Below are positions 47,191-56,499 of a DNA stretch of 64,000 nucleotides, piece by piece. The notes beneath the pieces were generated by a model, which saw only the letters and a list, made by a program, of their open reading frames with translations, did not search any database and was not told the origin of the DNA. Origin of the DNA: Symbiodinium natans (taxonomy: Eukaryota; Sar; Dinophyceae; Suessiales; Symbiodiniaceae); NCBI GenBank assembly GCA_905221605.1, contig CAJNDS010000657.1:427501-491500 (forward strand), in the 5' to 3' direction. Every line of letters starts with the position of its first letter. Position 1 is the stretch's first letter. The position numbers and the translations under genes were made by a program.

Positions 47191-48171
47191 TCACGCGCTG
47201 CACTCTTGGCAGATGAGCTCCGGCGACGCGGCCCACTCGGACTGCCAAGCGTCCTTGTAGTAGCTCTGGAACTCGGGGATCGTGTAGCGGCGGCCGTCCT
47301 TTGCGAGGCGGATCTGCGTTGCTACTGGCGCAGCATCCCAGTAGCGTTCCCAGTTGCTCTGGAAGAACATGCGGAACTGGCTGGCCGAGTATGCCTTGCG
47401 GTCTGGGGCCACGCGCTTCTCTGCCGGCGCCGCGTTCCACTCGCTGAGGTAGCCGGCGTGGTAGTGCTCTTGAAAGCCCTGTGCAGTGTATGCCACACCA
47501 TCCTTCGCATAGCGCTTGGCCTTGTGGTTCAAGTTCTGGGTCACGGCAGTGTCAGCAGCCGTTTTCAACCGGTCTGCCTGGCTCCCGTGTGCCCGGGCGT
47601 AGGCATTCTGCAGGGCCATTGGGCCGCAACCAGCCTTGGCAAGCTCCAGCGCTTTCTCCTGGGCCTCCCTCTTCCTAAGATTCATACCTTTAATGCTGTA
47701 GAACGTGCTGAAAAGGCTTTTCACTTGCGATGGTTCTGCATAGGCCAGCGTGAGCTCCAGAGACCTGCTCTGCGCAACGCTTTTCGGGAGGTCGAAGGAT
47801 AGAGGGCTGTGGAGGGTTGAGAAGATCTGCTTCAGAGCGTCTGGGTCGATGTGCTGCTTGGCCAGCTCGAACAGCTTGTCCTTGACCACCCGCTTGGGAA
47901 AGCCAAGGCTGGAGCTGGAGTAGAGGGCGTCCTTCAGCTTCTCCAGGTCCTCAAGGGTCACTCCGCAGTCGTTCAAGATGCCCAGGTCCTTCTGCGCCAT
48001 CCGATCTGCTTCCGAACTTGACAGGTCCATCCCCTCGCTGCTGTAGAGCCACTGCGCAAGGTCATATTGTCCGATGCCGCTGCTGGACGCATTCGCCTGC
48101 AACTGCTCGTTTGTCCTCACGCTGCTGGCAACTTGGAGCAAAGCCACGAGAGTCACCTTGAGCAGCGCCAT
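47191..48171 (-). CDS. Secreted repeat protein, array copy 1 (most diverged)
   Basis: 326 residues, intronless. I place the start at 48171: the ATG is in ACCATGGC context, a CACAG acceptor lies four bases before it, and the next residues form a signal peptide (MALLKVTLVALLQVASSV). The frame is open 30 codons further up, but that part would precede the signal peptide. After it come four imperfect repeats of about 37 residues (pattern Y-S-S-x-G-x-x-L-x-K ... A-x-E-L-A ... L-K), then three of about 34 residues (A-x-D-G-x-x-Y-T-x-x-x-F-Q-x-Y-Y ... W-x-A-A-P) and a Cys-containing end (CQECSA). Likely secreted or lumenal; function unknown. It differs from copies 2-5 at many positions, for example SIKGMNLRK in place of SSSGVNLGK. 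Confidence 0.8.
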   Translation of the reverse strand: MALLKVTLVALLQVASSVRTNEQLQANASSSGIGQYDLAQWLYSSEGMDLSSSEADRMAQKDLGILNDCGVTLEDLEKLKDALYSSSSLGFPKRVVKDKLFELAKQHIDPDALKQIFSTLHSPLSFDLPKSVAQSRSLELTLAYAEPSQVKSLFSTFYSIKGMNLRKREAQEKALELAKAGCGPMALQNAYARAHGSQADRLKTAADTAVTQNLNHKAKRYAKDGVAYTAQGFQEHYHAGYLSEWNAAPAEKRVAPDRKAYSASQFRMFFQSNWERYWDAAPVATQIRLAKDGRRYTIPEFQSYYKDAWQSEWAASPELICQECSA

Positions 48172-48360
48172 GGTGCTGTGCCGGATGCAAGGGCGCACGA
48201 GGAGACGTGGTGTTTCACAAACTGCGTGAACAGCTTTCAGCCGAAATGCTTGCTTCCGCAAGGCTATACCTTCCCCCTAACCCAACCCTTCCCCCCGTGC
48301 AAAATTTTGTGACGCCGCCTGACCCCCTCCAATCGCTTGGAGGAGCTGCAAACCGATGCC

Positions 48361-48393
<33 letters not shown>

Positions 48394-48546
48394 TTCTTTG
48401 ACCCCTCTGCCCTTCCTCCCCTTTTTTTGCGAAACCCTCTTTCCTCCTTTCCTGTCCTGGGGCCGGCCCGGCTGCCGAGGCGGCGCGCGCAAGCGTTTAC
48501 AATTAAACATAAGAATGGACGGTTCACTACGAGCATCGCCCCTCTG
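48172..48546 (-). other. Spacer between array copies 1 and 2 with a long poly-C insertion
   Basis: 375 bases against 285 between the other copies. The usual spacer is replaced here by different sequence including about 28 C in a row at 48364-48391. The conserved downstream sequence GAATGGACGGTTCACTACGA remains at 48513, but a 17-base piece present after the other copies (CAGTCCAGCAGCTGCGG) is missing. Confidence 0.8.
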
Positions 48547-49530
48547 TCACGCGCTGCACTCTTGGCAGATGAGCTCCGGAGACGCGGCCCACTCGGACTG
48601 CCAAGCGTCCTTGTAGTAGCTCTGGTACTCGGGGATCGTGTAGCGGCGGCCGTCCTTTGCGAGGCGGATCTGCGTTGCCACTGGCGCAGCATCCCAGTAG
48701 CGTTCCCAGTTGCTCTGGAAGAACATGCGGAACTGGCTGGCCGAGTATGCCTTGCGGTCTGGGGCCACGCGCTTCTCTGCCGGCGCCACGCTCCACTCGC
48801 TCAGGAAGTATTCGTGGTAGTATTGTTGAAAGTCCTGTGCAGTGTATGCCACGCCATCCTTCGCATAGCGCTTGGCCTTGTAGTTCAAGTTCTCAATCAC
48901 GGCAGATTCGGAAGCCGTTTTCAACCGGTCTGCCTGGCTCCCGTATGCCCGGGCGTAGGCATTCTTCAGGGCAATGGGGTCGCAGCCAGCCCTAGCAAGC
49001 TCCAGCATTTTCTCCAGAGCCTCCCTCTTCCCAAGATTCACACCACTGCTGCTGTAGAGCGTGCTGAAAAGGCTTTTCACTTGCTCTGGCTCTGCATAGC
49101 CCAGCGTGAGCTCCACCGCCCTGCTCTGTGCGACACTTTTTGGGAGGAGGTCGACGCCGGAAGAGCTGTAGTAGAGGGCGGAGAACATCTGCTTCAGAAT
49201 GTCTGGATCGATGTGCTGCTCGGCCAGCTCGAACAACTTGTCCTTGACCATTTGCTTGGAAAAGCCAAGGTCGGAGTAGTAGAGGGCGCCCTTCAGCTTC
49301 TTCAGGTCCTCAAGGGTTACTCCGCAGTCGTTCAAGATGGCTCCGCCCTTCTGCGCCATCCAATCTGCATCGGACCTTGACAAGTCCATCCCCTGGCTGC
49401 TGTAGAGCCACTGCGCAAGGGCATCTTGTCCGATGCCGCTGCTGGACGCATCCGCCTGCAACTGGACGTTTGTCCTCACGCTGCTGGCAACTTGGAGCAA
49501 AGCCACGAAAATCACCTTGAGCAGCGCCAT
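48547..49530 (-). CDS. Secreted repeat protein, array copy 2
   Basis: 327 residues, one more than the others because of a small in-frame insertion in the third N-terminal repeat. Same layout as copy 1: signal peptide (MALLKVIFVALLQVASSV), four ~37-residue repeats, three ~34-residue Tyr/Trp repeats, CQECSA end. Start chosen as for copy 1; a CACAG acceptor is four bases upstream. Protein is close to copies 3-5 but with scattered changes (ALYYSDLGFSK, SEYFLSEWSVAP-like differences), so it was not included in the latest homogenisation of the array. Confidence 0.85.
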   Translation of the reverse strand: MALLKVIFVALLQVASSVRTNVQLQADASSSGIGQDALAQWLYSSQGMDLSRSDADWMAQKGGAILNDCGVTLEDLKKLKGALYYSDLGFSKQMVKDKLFELAEQHIDPDILKQMFSALYYSSSGVDLLPKSVAQSRAVELTLGYAEPEQVKSLFSTLYSSSGVNLGKREALEKMLELARAGCDPIALKNAYARAYGSQADRLKTASESAVIENLNYKAKRYAKDGVAYTAQDFQQYYHEYFLSEWSVAPAEKRVAPDRKAYSASQFRMFFQSNWERYWDAAPVATQIRLAKDGRRYTIPEYQSYYKDAWQSEWAASPELICQECSA

Positions 49531-49815
49531 GGTGCTGTGCCGGACACAAGGGCACACGAGGAGACGAGGTGTTTCACAAACTGCGTGAACAGCTTTCAAC
49601 CGAAATGCTTTGCTTCCACAAGGCTATAAACTGGAACGGTGAACCCTTCTTTTGCTGAAGTAGTCAACTTATGGCACACTCCCTTCTGCATGAGGGTCCT
49701 GCACTGTTTCCACTACGGGAGCTCCTTTCGTGGAATGTGATCGCTGCACGGAAAATATCACCTAAGAATGGACGGTTCACTACGAGCATCGCCCCCCTCA
49801 GTCCAGCAGCTGCGG

Positions 49816-50796
49816 TCACGCGCTGCACTCTTGGCAAATGAGCTCCGGCGACGCGGCCCACTCGGACTGCCAAGCGTCCTTGTAGTAGCTCTGGAACTCG
49901 GGGATCGTGTAGCGGCGGCCGTCCTTTGCGAGGCGGATCTGCGTTGCCACTGGCGCAGCATCCCAGTAGCGTTCCCAGTTGCTCTGGAAGAACATGCGGA
50001 ACTGGCTGGCCGAGTATGCCTTGCGGTCTGGGGCCACACGCTTCTCTGCCGGCGCCGCGCTCCACTCGCTCAGGAAGTATTGGTGGTAGTATTGTTGAAA
50101 GCCCTGTGCAGTGTATGCCACGCCATCCTTCGCATAGCGCTTGGCCTTGTAGTTCAAGTTCTCGGCGACGGCAGATTCGGAAGCCGTTTTCAACCGGTCT
50201 GCCTGGCTCCCGTATGCCCGGGCGTAGGCATTCTTCAGGGCAATGGGGTCGCAGCCAGCCTTGGCAAGCTCCAGCGCTTTCTCCTGGGCCTCCCTCTTCC
50301 CAAGATTCACACCACTGCTGCTGTAGAGCGTGCTGTAAAGGCTTTTCACTTGCTCTGGCTCTGCATAGGCCAGCGTGAGCTCCACCGCCCTGCTCTGTGC
50401 GACACTTTTTGGGAGGTCGACGCCGGAAGTGCTGAAGAGGGCGAAGTACATCTGCTTCAGAGTGTCTGGATCGATGTGCTGCTCGGCCAGCTCGAACAAC
50501 TTGTCCTTGACCATCTGCTTGGAAAAGTCAAGGTTGGAGGTGGAGAAGAGGACGTCCTTCAGCTTCTTCAGGTCCTCAAGGGTCACTCCGCAATCGTTCA
50601 AGATGGCTCCGCCCTTCTGCGCCATCCAATCTGCATCGGACCTTGACAAGTCCATCCCCTGGCTGCTCCAGAGCCACTGCGCAAGGGCATCTTGTCCGAT
50701 GCCGCTGCTGGACGCATCCGCCTGCAACTGGACGTTTGTCCTCACGCTGCTGGCAACTTGGAGCAAAGCCACGAACATCACCTTGAGCAGCGCCAT
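49816..50796 (-). CDS. Secreted repeat protein, array copy 3
   Basis: 326 residues. Signal peptide at residues 1-20; N-terminal repeats at about 41-81, 82-119, 120-157 and 158-194; C-terminal repeats at about 217-251, 252-286 and 287-318; C-terminus CQECSA. No N-x-S/T-rich or membrane segment after the signal peptide. The predicted protein is identical to copy 4. The unit repeats exactly every 1266 bases. The spacer upstream carries GCTATAAACTGGAACGGTGA (plus strand), shared by copies 2-4. No intron, in contrast to every other gene called here. Confidence 0.85.
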   Translation of the reverse strand: MALLKVMFVALLQVASSVRTNVQLQADASSSGIGQDALAQWLWSSQGMDLSRSDADWMAQKGGAILNDCGVTLEDLKKLKDVLFSTSNLDFSKQMVKDKLFELAEQHIDPDTLKQMYFALFSTSGVDLPKSVAQSRAVELTLAYAEPEQVKSLYSTLYSSSGVNLGKREAQEKALELAKAGCDPIALKNAYARAYGSQADRLKTASESAVAENLNYKAKRYAKDGVAYTAQGFQQYYHQYFLSEWSAAPAEKRVAPDRKAYSASQFRMFFQSNWERYWDAAPVATQIRLAKDGRRYTIPEFQSYYKDAWQSEWAASPELICQECSA

Positions 50797-51081
50797 GGTG
50801 CTGTGCCGGACACAAGGGCACACGAGGAGACGAGGTGTTTCACAAACTGCGTGAATAACTGTCAGCCGAAGTGCTTTGCTTCCACAAGGCTATAAACTGG
50901 AACGGTGAACCCTTCTTTTGCTGAAGTAGTCAACTTATGGCACACTCCCTTCTGCATGAGGGTCCTGCACTGTTTCCACTACGGGAGCTCCTTTCGTGGA
51001 ATGTGATCGCTGCACGGAAAATATCACCTAAGAATGGACGGTTCACTACGAGCATCGCCCCCCTCAGTCCAGCAGCTGCGG

Positions 51082-52062
51082 TCACGCGCTGCACTCTTGG
51101 CAAATGAGCTCCGGCGACGCGGCCCACTCGGACTGCCAAGCGTCCTTGTAGTAGCTCTGGAACTCGGGGATCGTGTAGCGGCGGCCGTCCTTTGCGAGGC
51201 GGATCTGCGTTGCCACTGGCGCAGCATCCCAGTAGCGTTCCCAGTTGCTCTGGAAGAACATGCGGAACTGGCTGGCCGAGTATGCCTTGCGGTCTGGGGC
51301 CACACGCTTCTCTGCCGGCGCCGCGCTCCACTCGCTCAGGAAGTATTGGTGGTAGTATTGTTGAAAGCCCTGTGCAGTGTATGCCACGCCATCCTTCGCA
51401 TAGCGCTTGGCCTTGTAGTTCAAGTTCTCGGCGACGGCAGATTCGGAAGCCGTTTTCAACCGGTCTGCCTGGCTCCCGTATGCCCGGGCGTAGGCATTCT
51501 TCAGGGCAATGGGGTCGCAGCCAGCCTTGGCAAGCTCCAGCGCTTTCTCCTGGGCCTCCCTCTTCCCAAGATTCACACCACTGCTGCTGTAGAGCGTGCT
51601 GTAAAGGCTTTTCACTTGCTCTGGCTCTGCATAGGCCAGCGTGAGCTCCACCGCCCTGCTCTGTGCGACACTTTTTGGGAGGTCGACGCCGGAAGTGCTG
51701 AAGAGGGCGAAGTACATCTGCTTCAGAGTGTCTGGATCGATGTGCTGCTCGGCCAGCTCGAACAACTTGTCCTTGACCATCTGCTTGGAAAAGTCAAGGT
51801 TGGAGGTGGAGAAGAGGACGTCCTTCAGCTTCTTCAGGTCCTCAAGGGTCACTCCGCAATCGTTCAAGATGGCTCCGCCCTTCTGCGCCATCCAATCTGC
51901 ATCGGACCTTGACAAGTCCATCCCCTGGCTGCTCCAGAGCCACTGCGCAAGGGCATCTTGTCCGATGCCGCTGCTGGACGCATCCGCCTGCAACTGGACG
52001 TTTGTCCTCACGCTGCTGGCAACTTGGAGCAAAGCCACGAACATCACCTTGAGCAGCGCCAT
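51082..52062 (-). CDS. Secreted repeat protein, array copy 4
   Basis: 326 residues, identical in protein to copy 3 and 1266 bases from it; the spacer is also the same. Such identity over coding and spacer DNA means very recent duplication or active gene conversion (or, less likely, an assembly artefact). Tandem arrays with near-identical copies are known for highly expressed dinoflagellate genes, whose mRNAs receive a spliced leader; the CACAG four bases before the ATG would serve as acceptor. Confidence 0.85.
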   Translation of the reverse strand: MALLKVMFVALLQVASSVRTNVQLQADASSSGIGQDALAQWLWSSQGMDLSRSDADWMAQKGGAILNDCGVTLEDLKKLKDVLFSTSNLDFSKQMVKDKLFELAEQHIDPDTLKQMYFALFSTSGVDLPKSVAQSRAVELTLAYAEPEQVKSLYSTLYSSSGVNLGKREAQEKALELAKAGCDPIALKNAYARAYGSQADRLKTASESAVAENLNYKAKRYAKDGVAYTAQGFQQYYHQYFLSEWSAAPAEKRVAPDRKAYSASQFRMFFQSNWERYWDAAPVATQIRLAKDGRRYTIPEFQSYYKDAWQSEWAASPELICQECSA

Positions 52063-52347
52063 GGTGCTGTGCCGGACACAAGGGCACACGAGGAGACGAG
52101 GTGTTTCACAAACTGCGTGAATAACTGTCAGCCGAAGTGCTTTGCTTCCACAAGGCTATAAACTGGAACGGTGAACCCTTCTTTTGCTGAAGTAGTCAAC
52201 TTATGGCACACTCCCTTCTGCATGAGGGTCCTGCACTGTTTCCACTACGGGAGCTCCTTTCGTGGAATGTGATCGCTGCACGGAAAATATCACCTAAGAA
52301 TGGACGGTTCACTACGAGCATCGCCCCCCTCAGTCCAGCAGCTGCGG

Positions 52348-53328
52348 TCACGCGCTGCACTCTTGGCAAATGAGCTCCGGCGACGCGGCCCACTCGGACT
52401 GCCAAGCGTCCTTGTAGTAGCTCTGGAACTCGGGGATCGTGTAGCGGCGGCCGTCCTTTGCGAGGCGGATCTGCGTTGCCACTGGCGCAGCATCCCAGTA
52501 GCGTTCCCAGTTGCTCTGGAAGAACATGCGGAACTGGCTGGCCGAGTATGCCTTGCGGTCTGGGGCCACACGCTTCTCTGCCGGCGCCGCGCTCCACTCG
52601 CTCAGGAAGTATTGGTGGTAGTATTGTTGAAAGCCCTGTGCAGTGTATGCCACGCCATCCTTCGCATAGCGCTTGGCCTTGTAGTTCAAGTTCTCGGCGA
52701 CGGCAGATTCGGAAGCCGTTTTCAACCGGTCTGCCTGGCTCCCGTATGCCCGGGCGTAGGCATTCTTCAGGGCAATGGGGTCGCAGCCAGCCTTGGCAAG
52801 CTCCAGCGCTTTCTCCTGGGCCTCCCTCTTCCCAAGATTCACACCACTGCTGCTGTAGAGCGTGCTGTAAAGGCTTTTCACTTGCTCTGGCTCTGCATAG
52901 GCCAGCGTGAGCTCCACCGCCCTGCTCTGTGCGACACTTTTTGGGAGGTCGACGGCGGAAGTGCTGAAGAGGGCGAAGTACATCTGCTTCAGAGTGTCTG
53001 GATCGATGTGCTGCTCGGCCAGCTCGAACAACTTGTCCTTGACCATCTGCTTGGAAAAGTCAAGGTTGGAGGTGGAGAAGAGGACGTCCTTCAGCTTCTT
53101 CAGGTCCTCAAGGGTCACTCCGCAATCGTTCAAGATGGCTCCGCCCTTCTGCGCCATCCAATCTGCATCGGACCTTGACAAGTCCATCCCCTGGCTGCTC
53201 CAGAGCCACTGCGCAAGGGCATCTTGTCCGATGCCGCTGCTGGACGCATCCGCCTGCAACTGGACGTTTGTCCTCACGCTGCTGGCAACTTGGAGCAAAG
53301 CCACGAACATCACCTTGAGCAGCGCCAT
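52348..53328 (-). CDS. Secreted repeat protein, array copy 5 (first in the array)
   Basis: 326 residues. Its protein differs from copies 3 and 4 at one residue: Ala for Gly in the third N-terminal repeat (STSAVDL against STSGVDL), from a single base at 52954. Upstream of it the shared spacer ends near 53410 (GCTTTTGCTTCCACAAGCG) and unrelated sequence begins, marking the array edge. The frame is open 34 codons above the chosen ATG, but the signal peptide, ACCATGGC context and acceptor support 53328. Confidence 0.85.
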   Translation of the reverse strand: MALLKVMFVALLQVASSVRTNVQLQADASSSGIGQDALAQWLWSSQGMDLSRSDADWMAQKGGAILNDCGVTLEDLKKLKDVLFSTSNLDFSKQMVKDKLFELAEQHIDPDTLKQMYFALFSTSAVDLPKSVAQSRAVELTLAYAEPEQVKSLYSTLYSSSGVNLGKREAQEKALELAKAGCDPIALKNAYARAYGSQADRLKTASESAVAENLNYKAKRYAKDGVAYTAQGFQQYYHQYFLSEWSAAPAEKRVAPDRKAYSASQFRMFFQSNWERYWDAAPVATQIRLAKDGRRYTIPEFQSYYKDAWQSEWAASPELICQECSA

Positions 53329-53330
53329 GG

Positions 53331-53337
53331 TGCTGTG
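53331..53337 (-). promoter_or_regulatory. Candidate trans-splice acceptor before array copy 5
   Basis: In the sense direction a pyrimidine-rich stretch (CTCGTCTCCTCGTGTGCCC) leads to CCGGCACAG, then CACC and the ATG. The same sequence precedes the other copies (AG four bases before each ATG). If used, the 5' leader would be the spliced leader plus four bases. No spliced-leader gene is seen in the window. Confidence 0.45.
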
Positions 53338-53534
53338 CCGGACACAAGGGCACACGAGGAGACGAGGTGTTTCACAAACTGCGTGAATAACTGTCAGCCG
53401 AAGTGCTTTTGCTTCCACAAGCGTTTGCACTCCTCGAAATCTTTTGAGTCATGGCTAGGGCACAGGCTGGCTGTGTTCATTGCAGATTCCACATCCTAAC
53501 TCGCACCCCAACACCCCACGCCTAAATGCCCCCC

Positions 53535-53657
53535 CAACCCTAAACCCTAAACCCTAAACCCTAAACCCTAAACCCTAAACCCTAAACCCTAAACCCTAAA
53601 CCCTAAACCCTAAACCCTAAACCCTAAACCCTAAACCCTAAACCCTAAACCCTAAAC
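53535..53657. repeat. (CCCTAAA)n array, about 17 copies
   Basis: A perfect run between the gene array and the stop of the sushi-domain gene (53662). A second array of CCCTAAA/CCCTACA copies lies at 53763-53885 in that gene's last intron. Confidence 0.95.
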
Positions 53658-53661
53658 CGAG

Positions 53662-56495
53662 TTAGCCGCCACAAATGGGCCTCCAGGTGCCCTCCTCGCT
53701 GCAGCGGAACTGCCCTGTAAGGACGCTTCCCGGTGGGCAGGCGACAGCCTCTCCGAAAGTGGCCCTAAACCCTAAACCCTAAACCCTAAACCCTAAACCC
53801 TAAACCCTACACCCTACACCCTAAACCCTAAACCCTAAACCCTAAACCCTAAACCCTAAACCCTACGCCCTGAACTCTAAACCCTAAAATCTTGCATCAA
53901 ACTTGGGTCACCCGGAGACTCTGAAGTGCCTGGGCCGGGGGGGGGGGGGGGGAAGGCTGCTTGAACTAGGGTGTTTGGGGAGGGTTTAGGGTTTAGGGGT
54001 TTGGGGTTTAGGGTTTAAGGGTTCTATGGAGGGCACCTGCGCACGCCCCAAGTCCATGCAAGATTGTATGAACTTGTGCAAGACACAGAGGGTTTGGGGT
54101 TTGGGCTTCAGGGTTTATCTAGGGTCTAGGGTTTAGGGTTGAGGGTTTAGGGCAGATCACTGCGACCAGTTCAGCATTTGGTTTCGGAGGATTTTGGGGG
54201 GTGTTAGGCTCTAGTGCCGTAGATCAAAGAGCCCGCGTGAAGCCTGGAAGAAATCCTAAAAACCCCAACAGCACCCCCAACAACACCCCTTTGACCCCCA
54301 AACCCCAAGCCCGTGGTGTAGTGCTCTCATACTGAGCGCCGGGCCGTGCAAACCGCCCCTGCCCTGGCCTGTTCCTTTGGCCGAGGGTTTAGGGCTTCGG
54401 GCTTGTGAGTTTAGGGCTCCGGTATGGAGGCCTCAGTGTGGGAGGCCCTTTTTCCCTAGCCAACCCTCAATGGGATTGAGGTGGTTACAGTGCTCGTCTA
54501 ATTCATGCCCTCGGATTTGGGGGCTCAGGGATGGAGAATATAGTGAGGGTACCTGTTTTGTGGGTTGGTGAGCTTTGTAACGGAACCCAGAACACGAAAT
54601 GGGCAGAAGGGTACCATTGGGCTACCAAGACTTCGCTTCAGGCTTCGTGGCATTGGTAAGTTGAAGTGTCTTCAGTATGTGGGGGTTTGCGAAAATAGGG
54701 GACCCCTAAAATGGACCTCAAATAGTAGGATTCCCTTATAACAGGGACCCACAATAACCACAATCTTCTGTGGGCTTAAGGCTTTGCACTTTGAGCGTAG
54801 GAAGTTTGCGGCGAACGCCTTTGATAGCCATAACACTCCTAGCTCGCAACCCTCAACCTGTCAGACCATGAAGCCTCAAGCTCTAAGTCCTAAACCCGAT
54901 ATAAGCCCTATCAAACCTATCAACCCTTTAAAGCCTATCAACCCTACACCCTAAACCCTGTAAACCCTAAATTGCACCCCCACCCTGAACCCCGAACCTA
55001 GGCCCCAAACCTGCATGCAAACCAACCCGAGACTCAAGCACGCAACCCCAAGCACGCAACCCCAAACCCTAAACTCTAAACCCTAAACCCCAAACCCCAA
55101 ACCCTAAACCCTAAACTCTAAACCTTAAACCCTAGACCTTCAAAATCCGCAACCCTAACCCCAACAACCCCAAAACCCCAAAATCGGCAAACCGACAGCC
55201 CGCGTAAGCCCCCTCCAAAACCCTAAACTTCCCTGGCATAAGTCTGGGGGTTAAAGGTCCTTCTGGGAAATTATTTAGGTTTCTTTTTGGTTTATAAGGG
55301 AAACCTTAAACCCTAAACCCTAAACCCTAAACCCTGAACAGGAAAAGGCATTTTGATTTCAACCACCCAGTCGGTCAGGCTGCGCATGAGCTGGCAGCGC
55401 CCACGCCCGCCGCCTCGAGGGTCTAGGGTTTAGGGTTTAGGGTTTAGGGGTTTAGGGGGTTTAGGGGTTTAGGGTTTAGGGTTTAGGGGTTTAGGGGTTT
55501 AGGGTTTAGGGTTTCCGGTCTAGGTCCAACTCGTGGCAACTCGCTCTGGGGCTTGGCAGGGCTTGGGTTTAGCAAGGGAAGATGCGGACAGCTTGCCCTT
55601 GTATCAACCTTATGAACCCTTAAACCCTACATGTTTGTGGATCTCTCTTGCAAAAACCCCTGAAAAACATCTTCGGAAAACCTACAAAACAAAGTAGGTT
55701 TGGGGTTCTTAAGGAAGCTCTTTCGTGCGGGGCAGCCCCCACAGGGCTCTCAGGGGGTTTAAGAGGGTTTAGGGTTTAGGGTTTAGGGTTTAGGGTTTAG
55801 GGCTTCGGGATGCGGGTTGTAGGGCTTCAGGGCTTCATAACATACCTGGACTCGTCTTACCTACAGTTTAGTAGTAATTACCCCGAATTTGTAGGTATGA
55901 CCCAGAAAAACTGTAGGTGAAGAGGGTCCCAGGTGGTTGATAGAGTTGGAGACGCTAAGGGGTGGTCTGAGTTGAGCAATGCAGGAGCCAAAGCTATCTA
56001 CCAACACCATCCTCTCAAGGGGTCCCTGTGAGAATATACCTGTGAAACTCTAAACCCTAAACCCTAAACCCTAAACCCTAAACCCATTCAAATTCACAGG
56101 GCTCCTGGCTTAGCAACCCTAAGCCCTACCTGGGACTCTCTCTCTACGTACAGTTCTGCAGTGCTTGCCCTGAATTCGCGGGTATGACCCATAAAGCTGT
56201 AGGTAAAAAAGGTCCTGAACCCTAAGCCCTCTAATAAAGGGCTATGAAGTATTGGGAAAAAAGGTCTTGGGGGTAATTAGAGCAGAAAGGGGCCATAAGG
56301 GAATGTTATTAGTAATCATTCCGACCCCTATATTACGGAGGCCTTGGGGGCCCTTCAGAAGCCCTAAACCCTAAACCCTAAACCCTAAACCCTAAACCCT
56401 AAACCCTAAACCCTAAACCCTCCCAGTAGCGCGCCTCGTCGGCGCCTTGCACGGCCGGCAGAGGCAGGCCGCAGCGAACCTCTTCGCAGGTCGGC
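53662..56495 (-). CDS. 3' part of a sushi (CCP)-domain protein
   Basis: Two minus-strand exons join in phase 1. 56495-56419 follows TCCCAG and G, reads PTCEEVRCGLPLPAVQGADE then ARYWE, and ends at GTTTAGGG. 53750-53662 follows CGGAG, reads AVACPPGSVLTGQFRCSEE then GTWRPICGG, and ends TAA. Joined, they give a full CCP pattern: CG-x-P, Y-x-E-x-V-x-C-x-x-G, ...RC...G-x-W...C, with four cysteines at the usual spacing, plus the last Cys of a preceding module. CCP modules are extracellular binding domains. Earlier exons are not placed; an island at 58206-58154 (VELRNILYVQAGQPPSQ) is a candidate but its phase does not match. The intron (56418-53751, 2668 bases) holds telomere-like arrays, an exon-looking island at 55430-55345 and family-3 elements. 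Confidence 0.6.
55845..55933. mobile_element. MITE-like element, family 3
   Basis: Ends CCTGGACTCGTCTTACCTAC and CTGTAGGTGAAGAGGGTCCC AGG, inverted copies of each other, around a core (TTACCCCGAATTTGTAGGTA). Relatives at 56129 and 61785. No coding frame. Confidence 0.7.
56129..56218. mobile_element. MITE-like element, family 3
   Basis: Left end CCTGGGACTCTCTCTCTACG, right end AGCTGTAGGTAAAAAAGGTC C; core CCTGAATTCGCGGGTATGAC matches the copy at 55845. Confidence 0.65.
56250..56337. mobile_element. MITE-like element, family 2 (partial)
   Basis: The right half matches the family (GGGAATGTTATTAGTAATCA then TTCCGACCCCTATATT). The left end is diverged. Confidence 0.5.
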
Positions 56496-56499
56496 CTGG

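Noticed and set aside
49768-53386. Long plus-strand open frames (up to 292 codons) opposite the array genes
   Set aside because: They repeat in every unit and mirror the minus-strand codons; the minus strand has the signal peptide, internal repeats and start context. They are antisense shadows of GC-rich coding DNA.
55345-55430. Exon-like island (GRCQLMRSLTDWVVEIK) between the two sushi exons, with matching phase
   Set aside because: Including it would break the cysteine spacing of the sushi domain; direct joining gives a canonical module.
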